NCBI GenBank assembly: GCA_029204225.1 | Contig: CM055100.1 | Location: 1,586,587 to 1,650,586 of the forward strand | DNA length: 64,000 nt | Reading direction: 5' to 3' | From: Diphasiastrum complanatum | Taxonomy: Eukaryota > Streptophyta > Lycopodiopsida > Lycopodiales > Lycopodiaceae | Program-made: the position numbers and the translations under genes | Shown here: positions 43,401 to 56,000 of the stretch, one piece after another | Layout: every line of letters starts with the position of its first letter | How positions within the stretch are numbered: the stretch's first letter is position 1 | The notes under the pieces: model-generated | What the model saw: only the letters and a program-made list of their open reading frames with translations | Told to the model about the DNA's origin: nothing | Databases searched by the model: none

Positions 43401-46400
43401 AAGATCCTTCTAACATTCAATCTCCATATACAAGAAGAAGAAGAAGAAGAAGAGGGAGAGGGTTAGGTGAGGCTCAATTCAATCAAGTCCGCAGCGTCTA
43501 CCGATTTCGCCATACCTCCCTTTTTCCCTGAAGGAGAGAGAAAGTAGTAGCAATGCTTGAAAGGGAATGAATTACAAATGAACAAAGAGTACATATAAAT
43601 AGGCCTTTCAAGGGCCTAGACTTTTCCAAACTCTAAGTTCTAGAACCTTCCAAAACCCACTACTAATTATAGGGCATTCCCAAAAGTTAAGATGGGGTCC
43701 CTTAACATAATTAGACTTTACTTGGACCCACGAGTTTCTACTAGACCAAAATTGGGTCCAAATTAACTAAAACTATCTTAACAAAGTCTAAATAATAATC
43801 CTACCCCGTGGTTACATAAGTCTCAACCTTTTGGGTCAAAGTAACCTATGGGAAACTAACATTATCATTTATTATTTCTAACATCTCTTTTGAAAAAAGA
43901 CACATTTGGATTTGGCAAAGAGCTTCTCCTGTCTAAGTAACTTTAAGACAGTCCTCAGATGCTCTCATCCTCCTCCAAGGTTTTACTATAGATGAGAATA
44001 TCATCCAAGTAAATTATGACGAACTTTCCCAGATATGGACGAAGAAGATCGTTCATCGTTGTTCATCTGTTGGAAAGTCGCAAGAGCATTTGTCAAACCA
44101 AATGGTAAAACCAGAATTTATGATGGCCATACCTAGTCCTAAACTTGGTTTTTTCCACGTCCTCACTCTTAATTCAAATCTGATGATACCCTGATCTCAA
44201 ATCGATTTTGGTGAAGTACTTTGCACCATCCAACTTATCAACTAGTTCATCCATTCGGGGTAAGGGGTAATGGTTTTTAATCGATAATTTATTTAATTTT
44301 TTAAAGTCTACACACAGACGAGTGCCTCCGTCTTTTTTATCAACTAAGATAACTGGGGCATGGGACTTACTAGGCCTTACATGGCCCATCTTAAGGTAAT
44401 TTTACAGTTGTCTGTAAACCTCATCCTCTTAAGTAGTACTCATCCTGTAGGGAAACAAAGATATAGGCGAGCTACTAGGAAGAAGTTTAATACCATGGTC
44501 GACTTCCCTAGGGGGAGAAGACCTTCAGGAGGCTGTTCTGGGAAAATGTCATTAAATTCTAAGTTTCCTAAAGGTTTTGCCTTCCGGCGAAATTTTTTAT
44601 TTTAGGTTATTAGACATTAATGCAAGTTGCATGTTATAACTTTGTAAATTGCATTCCTCATGATAAGTGAAATCCTTCAACCAACACATGTACGAATCAC
44701 AATCCACAATATTCATGCATTCAACCGTTTTTAAAGCAGAAAGCATATAAGGAAAGGAAATATCCACATTTGCATTCAATTCAAAGAGTGAGCCGTTATG
44801 CAAGAACGACAAACTGTGAGTTACATAGTTTTTCTTTAATGACTTATTCCTCCAATAGAACCACTCCTTACCATAAGTATCACATTTACTTTATCTAGAT
44901 TCATAATATAAAAGTCTAAGTTATCCTTATAGGCTTGTATTTGAATCGGCAGATGAGGGACTATCTGGTCCCATACTTGGCTTTCCGCTCCCATAGCCAG
45001 CTTTACAACATAGAGGTGGTCACTTTGCTTTGTTTCCACCTTTAGCTTCAACAAATTAGAGTTAATAAAGTTGTGTGTAGAACCATCATCAAATAACACT
45101 GTTACGGCTTGGCCACCAACGACCACATTGATTCGAATTAAGTCGTGGGGGCCAAAAACTGCCGTATTAAAACAACAATGCTTAGACATAGAACTACTAA
45201 CAAAGGAAAGATCAATACTAGAAATGCTAGAGTTACCTGGTGTCTTAAATGAAGCCCCTTTAGCTTGCCGCCTTTTCTTCGGGCATTCCTTTGCCATATG
45301 ACCTGGTTCCATGCAATTAAAGCATAGATTGTCGCTTTTGGCTTTAACAAAGGTCTCCTGTTCCATAGTAGATCTTTTCTTCGAGTTACTAGGACCTGAA
45401 GGTGCCTCCTTTGCCGTATCTTTTTCTTTCTTTGAAAAGAATGGTTTATTACCCTTTGCTTCGGGTTGAACACTAGGCTCAGGCCTAGCCACTATACGAG
45501 TATCATCGTATATGCGGGCGAAGCGAACCGCATCATCGAGGGTAAGAGGCTGGTTCCTCCTAACCTCTAGCTGATAATCTCTAGGCAAACGTAGAATAAA
45601 ATGCAATTTCACCAAAAGAGGATCTATTCTTGTAGCAAAACGAGAATATACCTCTTGAAATTCTTGCAAGTACTGATCAAGGGGCCGGTTCCCCATTGGT
45701 ATCGTCGCATACTGACGATAGAAGTCGAAGTCATCCAAGATAGGGACCACCAAACAAACTCCGCATGTCATATACTCAGGGCATTGTCAATCTTCTACCT
45801 TCTAAGAAAGGCCGCCTTGAAGGCCTTACAAAAATCTTCCCACAACCTCCGCGCTTCAAGCTTACCCCTCAGTCCTACCACCAAGTAAAAGCTTTACATA
45901 TACATGATAGCTAGGTTGATCTTATTGTCGTCAGAAGAATCGTGCATGGAAAAATGTGAGTTCCATCGATTGATCCACGACATGACCACTTCATGGGCTC
46001 CGTCGTTCTTTTTCCCCGTAAAGATTTCAGGTGTAAACAAGGGCTAGTGCAGTAGTTGCCTTAACTGCTTTAGCTCCCTCAATTCCTGCTGATCCTTTGA
46101 ATGTCTTGCTTGCATATCGACAATATGTTGTTGTAGATTGTTGATAACCTACAACAAGGTATCGGAATCTAAGGTAGAGGCGGTCGCCATAGCCTCAACA
46201 GGAGGAGATGTAGGCTGAGCAGAAGGGCTTTGTACTTGACAAGAGGATCAAACACCATGCTTTTCAAGGACAAAAGATAAATCCAAGCGAATCTAGAATG
46301 ATCATCAATGAAGGTCGCATACATCTTTGCACCACCATTTAATTCTTGAGAAAAACTATGTACATCCGAATGAACAATTTCCAAAGGAGTGAGAGATTTA

Positions 46401-46983
46401 GAGATGGACCTTGAAAAAGCAAGTTGTGTGTCTTTGAGGGACTACAAACTTCACAAATCGTCCCACTCTTGGTGAAGGGCTTGGATAGGCCAAGAGAAAT
46501 CCCTTTATTGCAGATGATCTCCATGGTTTTGAAGTTAGGATGGCTTGACCTCTTATGCCATAGCGCCACTTGTGTTACTTCTTCCTTTGCCATTATCACA
46601 CCCACATTAGAGACATTTGCATCAAGCTTAAACAACCTCCCTTACTTGAAATCACTTGCCATGCACTTCTCATTCTTGTAAATAGACATCCCTCTTAAAA
46701 TGAACATCAAAACCATTATCCATCAATTGATCCACACTCAAAAGATTATTCATGTCTTAGGAATTGGACATTTCAGCCAATAACTAAATTTGGGATTGTA
46801 GTTGTTCCTGTTTTCAATGCAGATATTGTATCAATATACACACAAATTACTAGTTAAAGTATCAAACAAATTTCCAACCATTAGTGGTCTCCTAAAAGAC
46901 AAACATTGTTCTGGACAGTGCTTTGCTATCTGAAACGCTCATTTTGGAACATTTTTGCAGCAGATCGGGATTTACTACAACCA

Positions 46984-47079
<96 letters not shown>

Positions 47080-50000
47080 GCTCTTTATGTTGCATGCTTT
47101 ATATGTAGGCCCTAAGGAAGTTGTGTTCAGAGCTTTTAGAATTAAAGAAGGCATCTGCTGAAGAAATGAGGAAAAGTGTCTATGCGAACTATGCAGCTTT
47201 TATACGGTAAGCTTGAATATTGATGGGTGATATTCTTGTTATGCTTATAAGACAAGGAACTTGATGTTATAACAATGTCTTTAATTATTTAAAGTTTAAA
47301 ATCATGAGCCTATTAGAGTTTTAGCCAAACAAGGTTTAAGAACTAATAGTTTTTCAGCTCTAAGATTGGTCATCTCATTGCGCATTAGATCATAATCTCT
47401 TTTGGTCTCAAGGATGGTTTAGATTGTCTCTTGGATTGAGTTTTTGTTGATGTTATTTGACTAGCATATGTACTTGTTTAAGGATTGTCACATGCAAGTG
47501 CATAGTTCCAAATAATTGCTATTTGAAAGTTTTCAAATTGGTTTAAATTCACTTGAATCAATTTGTGAAAACTAATGTTCATTTTTGTGCTTCAGTTTTT
47601 TGTTTTTGGGTCTCTAACTTTTTTGCATGGTCTTATGTAAAGATTTACAATTTTTTTTTAGAATCACAGTTTAAATTTTCAGACTTTAGAATTACCTTTG
47701 AATGTAGGATCTAGTATGCTCATGTCGGTGAAAGTCGTGAGAGTAGAAATAGAGTAGAAATGGTAATGGATAGTGTTATGTACTTATATTCTTGCCTCAG
47801 TGTGAACATGTCGGACTTGTAAATTGTAAATATTAAAATGGCTCACACCAGCCTGTGGTGTTTTGTAAAAAATGTAAATAGCAGGTTTTTGGTAACTTGT
47901 TGTCCTGCTTATATTTGGTATAGGGTACCGGGTCTTAATTTAGAGGCTTGCCAACATTTGGATTGAACAAGCTTCCTCTTCAAATATATCTTCCAAATAC
48001 AATCGATAAACTTTTTTTGCACAAAAGAATTCAAGTTAGGAGAGTTTTTTGGCCCCTCATTGTGCTGGATTCTCCAAAAGGATAGCCATTTTCCAATATC
48101 CAACCACCGCCATCACTCAGTTGTTGTGGGAGCATGCAACTTTGGACAATTGACTTTGATAGTCTATCAACTTGTAGAGAATCAACCCTTTCAAGATGCT
48201 TGATTGTCTTAATCAATGCGATGGCTTTCAGAGAAGTTATCCTTTTTGACTTCCCTGTAACTGGTAGGTAGCCTCAACAATCTTCTGATCATCATCGTCA
48301 CTGCCGCATACCTGAAAAGCCTTCTCCCACTTTTGAATCCAATTCTCAACGACATCAATATTACGCATTGCAACTGCCCCTGTATAATTTGGTGGCTTCA
48401 AGTCCTTGATTGTTGGCAGATGAATCTCAACTCCCCTTTCACTTGACATAGGCCCAACCGCTGTGTTTCCCGTCCCGATTGCTCTTTCGGGTTCCTGTGG
48501 GGATTTATTGGCCTTAAGTTGATTTAAGATTTGTTGTAGGACAACCTCCATAGAATCCTCCTTGACTGCCACTTCTTCAATCGTCGTTATTTTGGCGCTA
48601 GTACCTTCCAATGGATCCAACTTCACTTGGCAGGTCTAAACCCCCCTGGAAAGCTAACTTAATAATGATACTATGAAATTGCAAATAGCCGCCACCAGCA
48701 AAAACAGCCCTAGACAGGTCTGAAAATCTGATTCTGGCGATGATTTGAGGTTGAAATCACAGCTTCGTAGTTCTGAGCTGTCAACGCTGGACCTGCAGCC
48801 ACATAGCCAGGTTTTTGGGGCCTTAAACAATCCGTTTTCCAGCTTGAGGAGTGCCCAATTTCCGCCTATACCCCAACGCTAACCTGTGCCTTCTGTTAGC
48901 TCCAATCTCTAACAAATTTCCAGCCTTCCGCAACCTCTTATCAGCGATGGTCCTGATGGCTGTAATCTGAAAATTGTTGCGGCCCTCTTCTCAACTCTTG
49001 GCTCTAATATGAAGTGTCAGGCTCTCCCTGAACTACACTCATACACAAAGCATAGTAAAGCATGCATAGATTGATCTCAAACTCAAACTTTATTGAATTC
49101 ACAGTAAGTACATAGCATCAACAAGCATGAAACACAGTGGAGCTGGCTACCTTGTCTCCTCCCAGCCTTTGGTGTATAGATTATGATGAGGAATGCCTCT
49201 CTCTAGGCTCACTTATGCACAATCCTCAAGCACCCCTTAACTCTGACCCTTCCTAATGGCGACACATGGCCAATTCCATGCACAATTGACACTTGGCACT
49301 TGGCAGTACCCTGGACACATAGGCAAGCAAGTAGGTTCACGTTTGACTGGTTCCTTGACATGTGTCACTCATTTACTGGACCACATGTCCCAGTGAGCAT
49401 ATGCGTGTCCCGTTGACTAGTTAACTCCTACTTGTCAGTCCAGCCACTCCTAATTATTAATGACCTAGTACCCTACACCAAAGCTTACCATGCGACTTAG
49501 AGGCTCAGAAGCTCTAATAACAATTTTATTTACATTTCTTTTACAAGGTTACCACATGCCAATGATTTAGCCATTTCCGTATTTTACAAAAACTACATAT
49601 GTTTATAAAATTGTAAACAACTGGGATAGGGAGTAAAAGCTATAACAAATAAGGTGGATTTATTAATAACTGGGATAGGGAGTAAAAGTTGTAACAAATA
49701 AGCTAGAGTGATTGATACGATAAGCAGTCAGAATATTGAAAGAACTATGCTCATAAATTCTGATCACTTAGCATATGTATGTTGTAGAAGGCTTTGATAA
49801 AAGAGAAATTGCTATGTTTACTAGATGGATTAGCTGTCACAACAAAACCTACAATTGGATTGAGTTGGAAGCTGCCAAGGACAACTACAGTCTTAGAATA
49901 GCGAAGGTGTCAGGGACAACCATGTTGCTGCAGTTTGACTAGATCAACAAGTACACGAGAAGTTTGAAACATTCAACTCACAACAAACGGTAGAAACAAC

Positions 50001-53000
50001 ATCGACTAGTCATGCATGATACAATTGCTTTTGATGAACGCATACTATACTAGAACTTTTATGAACAAAATGATTGGTATCGAAAATCTACTTTATTAGT
50101 GTACAAACCTAGAAGAACAATTTTCAGACTGAGCATGAAGTTCTAGGCGTCTATGAAAAACATCTAGGCATCCTCTCGTTGCCATCTACGTTATCTATGC
50201 TCGATCATATAGGCATGATCTGCTGATTATCAAACCTAATAAGTCAATATTAGAAATTGCTATGTGTCTTGGGAAGTAGCTTACAAGAACCATTAAGTTG
50301 AGTGTACAATGAAGTGGGCCTGACGTACAACTGACGTAAAGTGTTAATCGTCAATAAATCCGGTTCACATATGCAAACATAAAAAAGGCAATCTTCAAAG
50401 CAAAATATGGCCCTTAAGTTCAAATCAAAGATTTGTCGACCAATGTTCGAACCCCTCCTAAATTTTTGTCAAGTCAAAGATTTGTCAAACATCTATTAGA
50501 CCTCTTCATTCATTATTCGAGGTTAGACACTCGATTTTTCTTGAATCTCTTTGAACAAGGCTCAAATTTTAATCTATTCGAGGGCGGTGGATTGTGCGAA
50601 TATGTGAGTATTTCTACAATCTGCTTAGAACTTCTGCATATTTTTGTAGATCCTTTGTTTGCATTAGGTTCTCGAGTAAAAGACCAAGTCTAGGACACTA
50701 TCGTGGATACCTGAATCTCGGGACCCCGTTCACAGCGATTGTGTATCGGGGTGTGGAACTGTAATGACATCCATTCATCATCATCTACAGGGGAGCTGGT
50801 TGATTTCATTTCTCATGGTGATATTCTATTGTTCATAGGGACTCATGAGAGTCAAGAGCGAGGTTTGCCAATGTTCCCGGCTTTCAGATGGACTTTAGTG
50901 TATAGAGCAAAGATGAGATCTTTGAGTGGTCGGGGATCTGGTGGGGTTGCATGCCTTTCAGGGTTTCATTATCACGTTACATAGAGATTCTCAGTCACGA
51001 TGAGCATGCACGGCTTCTCTGGTGTTGTATTTCAAGATGTAGTATTGGTTTTAACAGGGATCTCTTTTTTTGCAATATGCTACTTCTATCCTGAGACTTC
51101 TTCCTTAGTTGAGAGTACTGGCTCCCCATATAGTGATTTGTCAGCAGATATTATTTGATACTCCTTCCTCGCGCTCAACAATAGACATATGAAAAGGAGG
51201 ACGAGAAGGAGGTGATGCAGAGGAAACAAGGTCTATAAGGTGGTTGACATCTCGTAAAGGTGGTAACTGAGTCGGCTCTCTAAAAACATGCTCAAATTCA
51301 TGCAACAGTTCAGAAAATACCTGTGGCAAAGGTGGTGCATCCGCAATAGGCTGAACTGGTTGAACAAAAAGAATAGCCGCACGGTGGGCCTTCGGGAGGC
51401 TCCGTATGAACTGCTTCTCGGAAATAGGGTGATAGTCCTGCCGAGAATCAATATTGGAAAATATATGCTGAGTACCATCATGAGAGAATGTCAATGTCTG
51501 CTGCTGGAGGTCTACTGTAACCGCACCAAGGGATGCAAACCAATCAGCATTGAGGATAAGATCGTACCGTGTAAGTGGAATAATATGAAAATCTGCCTAA
51601 CCAAGGAAGTCTCCAATCCGATATGAAAGTTGCTGATACATCTGCGTGCTAGGAAAAGAGTGTGCGCTGGCAACCTCAACATGCAGGGGATGAGGCGTAG
51701 TGACTGGCATAGCACGAATGCGTGTAGTAATATGACTGCTGAGAAACGAGTGAGTGCTCCCCATGTCAACAAGGGCAATAAACGCACGACCAGTGATACG
51801 TACGCGAAGACGGATATGGCGTGGACCCGGCTTACCGGCCCAAGTAGCATAAGCAAGCTGAGCATGGCATACAGCTAGATCAGGGGGATTAGGAACAGGC
51901 TCAGTGGGTGTGGCAAACTGATCAGCAGGTGGGTCATCATCGAGAATATGAAGGCATATGGCAGAATCAGGACTATCATCAGGTGTGTCAACATCATGGA
52001 AATAGACGGCAGTAGTAGTGGCAGGTTGTTGGCAATCACGGGCGATATGATCAGGACTCTTACAGTTGAAACATAAGCGCTTCTCACGGATCTCAGACAT
52101 CTCAGGTTGTGAGTAGCGATGAACAAAAACAGGACAAGGAGAAAAAGGAGGACGTGGTGCAGACGGAAGAGTGGACGAAGGTGAACTGACAGATGTGGGA
52201 CTAGCAGAGGGTGGAGAGGAAAAAATAGGACGTGTGAAAGGACGCGAAGGACGAGAAACAGAGGAAGAGATGGGAGAGTACTTGTGCTGTAGTGCGGTAG
52301 CAAGGGAGATGGCGTGAGAAAGAGTGAGTGGAAAAAAAGAAGAAACATCATACCTGAGTGTGCCTCGTAGACCAGCAACGCAGCGAGAGATGAGCTCCAA
52401 TGTAGAAATATCTGGGAATAGATAGGAAAGTTCTGTAAACCGTGTCGTATAAGCAGCCAAGTCACCAGTGTGAGATAAACTGCGAAAGATGTCGCGCTGT
52501 TGAATAAGCCACTGAGGATCAGTCATCGCTAGGCGGAGTGCTGTCATAAACTCTGTCCAACTAGCAAGGCCAGGGTGTGAAGCCGTCTGGCGAAACATGC
52601 GCCACCAAGTAGCAGCACGGCCCTCCAAATGTAAAGCAGCCAAATGTATCCGCTGAGTGTCAGTCTTAGGAAACATAAGGAAGTAGGTCTCAAGCTTAGA
52701 ATACCAATTCTCGAGTTCATTCCCATCGGATGACCCAGAATACACAGTAAGCTGAACCTTATCCTTAAAGTCTCGTGGCAAAGGACCAGAAGATGAAGGA
52801 GTCTCGGGTGGTGGAAATGTACGTTGTGGGGGAACAGGTGGAGATAGTGGAGAAACACTGGACTGTAATGATAGTGTAGCAATCTGGGCATAAAGAGCAG
52901 TGAATGTCTCTCGTAACTCCGGGCGTAAATCAGTGTGTACATCACTCATGGCTTCCCTAAGATGATCTCGGAATTCATGCCGTACTTCGTCAAGGTAAGT

Positions 53001-56000
53001 GGAAGACGGTATGCGAGGCTCAGAAGATGTAGGGGAAGTATCCACGGTCAAGGAATGCAGGAAGTGAAGAGAGTGTAAGAAAAGCTTAATATCGGAGGGA
53101 GCGGACTTTTGTCGTCACCCCAAATACGCTTTAGGTACACAAACGACACTAAGAGCCAGGAAGGAAATGACAAATGTCAAGAAAAGGTGTGGAAAGCAAG
53201 GAAAAACCAGCAAAGATACCTCTCGATAGAGCTCCAAGCGTGTGCGAAGAGCTGGCTGGAAATGTGACCACAAGGAGAATGAAAGTGGGCGCTGGACAGC
53301 CTCCAATCAATGCTGAAAATATGGCTGGAAATCTGTGGAAAACGTGATGAAATAGGGCGATGGACAGCCTCCAATCAAAACTGAAATATGGCTGAAACTC
53401 TGCTGGAACAATGGCTGAAAAATGTGATGAAGTAGGATGTTGGACAGCGTCCAATCAATGCTAGAAAGATGGCTGGGAATCCTTTCCCTGAATCAAATGG
53501 AGGATTCAAAAAAAGAGAGAAAAGGATTTGGAACTTGGGCGCCGGAAATAATCTGCCCAAATTTTTTTTTTTTTTTTTTTCCGGCCGCCAAATTTAGCGG
53601 AAGTACTTCTGCTAACTATCTGCTAAAGCTCCGCCAAGGAAAATGCTCTGATGGGAGTTGGTCCTCCTCCAAATGGTGCTGAATGTTGTTGAAGCAAAGA
53701 GACGAAAGCCCTCAGCAAAGAGAGAAAAATCAGCAAGGAAAATGGGCACCCAATAAGAAAATCAGATCTGAAATTCAGCAATCAGGAAAGTGCTCTGATA
53801 CCAAGTTATGATCAAAATCTCAAGTGTTGAATCAATGAAGCATAAAAGACAGCAATAGACTAAAGCCCTACAAGCAATAGACAAGACAATAGGTTCTCCC
53901 ACGAAGAGCCCAAGCAATACCAATCAATAATCTGAAAAATGAGTGTACAAATGCCCCTATAAATACCCTACCAATGAACCCTAAAATAGGAATTCAAAAG
54001 TAAAAGGAGGCAAAATGTGGAGGGAAAATAGTGCGCCCTCCTACGGGCCCCCACTCCACATATAACCATATAATAAGGGCCCAAGGCCAGTCAATGTCAT
54101 AAAAAAGGACCCAGTGCGGGTCATAAGCATATAAAAAGGCCTGTACATGACCGATATAAAATGCGTAACTAGAAATATACATAACCAACAGTAAATGTAA
54201 AGAGGCCTGCGGAATATATGCAGAGTAGCCCAGTAGGCCTGTATCCTGTAGTCCGTAACTGGCGCTGGACAGCCTCTACTAAATTTGAAAAAGTGCTGCA
54301 AACGGAGACAAAAACGGACGAAAGTGACAAGTATGAAGGGGCTGGACAGCCTGCAAACAAAAGTGAAGAGATGGCTGAAAATGGAAGGAGAAACGGACGA
54401 AAGAGATAAGAGAATTGGGCGCTGGACAGCCTGCAAACAAGCTGGACTTAGGCGCTTGAAATATTCTGCCAAATTTTTTTTTTCTGGCCGCCAAATTTAG
54501 CAGAAGTACTTCCGCTAAAGCTCCGCCAAGGAAAATGCTCTGATGGGAGCTGGTCCTCCTCCAAATTGTGCTGAATGTTGCTGAAGCAAAGAGATGAAAG
54601 CCCTCAGCAAAGAGAGAAAAAAAAAAAATCAGCAAGGAAAATGGGCGGGCAATCAAAAAATCAGATCTGAAATTCAGCAATCAGGAAAGTGCTCTAATAC
54701 CAAGTTACAAATGAAGCCACAATTGATCTAGAGCTAAGCTATGAAAGCATCACATAAGCAAGACTTAACCCTAGAAAGCAGGAAAGAGAGATTAAGAAGA
54801 CTAAAGAGAGAGATCAATATCATCAGCTTAGTAACAAATGACACAGATTCCCTACTTATAGCCTAGAGGAAGCCCTAAAAGGAAGCTTCCAGTGGTTAGG
54901 GCCCAACTGGGAGGGATAATAGTGCGCCCTCCAAGAAGGCCCCCACTCTCCAGTAATATGTCCAAATGTCCAAATAATGAATAATAAGGCCCAAGGCCAA
55001 CCATATAGTCTCAGTGTCAATAATGAATAAAAAAGGGCCCAAGGCCTGCTTATGCATAAAGTAAAGTAAATGTAAATGGACGTGGCGAATGTAATGAGCC
55101 GAGTCCATAACTCCTTTGCAGCTTTATATCTATCTTGCAATGCTTAGATGCTCTAATCATTGTATTGAAGTTGAGATCAACAAAGAACTCAAATAAAAAT
55201 TAAATCTTAGGGCAATTCAAATCAAGGATTTGGTAACACAAAAGATCAAATCAATAGACTATGTACATTCAAACAAAATTTTCAAGAGAACATTCATATC
55301 TCTTAGGCATTGCTGGCATAGGCCATAGCACAGAAGGATGTGTATGTGCTCGAGAAAAGATCTATGTGCTACCTGCCCCCAATAGAGCTCCCAGCACAGG
55401 CTGCTGATATTTACTCATTGCTTCATTCAGTATAACATCAAGAACGGTTTCAAGGACACTGCCAAATTCCATACTGGAAAGCACTGCTCGAGTCTCTGCC
55501 ATGAGTGTGCGAAAGTCGGCTTGATCATCTATGGTAGTAGACCTTTCATTCAAAGAATAAGCGTCATCTGCCTCGAGTCTCTGCCATGAGTGTGCGAAAG
55601 TCGGCTTGATCATCTATGGTAGTAGACCTTTCATTCAAAGAATAAGCGTCATCTGCTTCGGTCAATGCCACCACCATGCCATCTGGAAGAATATCATCCG
55701 TGGGCAGAACATATTTTATCCACTCTACTTGCTGACGGATGAAGTCTGCGAGTATCGCACCAATAAATCCTTCAATTCATAAGAATCATATGGCTGCGTA
55801 AGAGTTATATTTTTCATGATTTTTTCAACTGAAACCCTAATTTCTTCAGTGAGAAGATCTAGGCCATAATGTGGGAAAAAAATGAAAAAATTCAGCAAAC
55901 TCCAGAAATCTATGTTGGCAGCTTGTTAGCTTTTAAGATATTATTTTCACTTTCTGCTCTATTCGATATCAAGTTCTATTTGGTGGCTAGATCATTTTTG

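Larger units (their letters stand above)
40794..43883 (-). mobile_element. Non-autonomous Copia-type element, 3.1 kb
   Basis: Minus-strand element bounded by LTRs (40794-41217 and 43382-43883) with TG...CA ends, a 5 bp target duplication TCTCT, a tRNA-Met primer site next to the right LTR and a purine tract next to the left. Its only long frame is a 381-codon, gag-like ORF. No protease, integrase or RT is present, so it must rely on another element's enzymes. It sits inside a Gypsy RT gene within EXO84 intron 1, antisense to EXO84. Confidence 0.9.

Noticed and set aside
43471-43520. A functional tRNA gene
   Set aside because: Only about the 5' exon and intron start of trnL are present, inside an LTR.
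52544-52945. Minus-strand frames of 133 and 196 codons overlapping the Gypsy gag
   Set aside because: Alternative-frame shadows of the 484-codon gag-protease frame.
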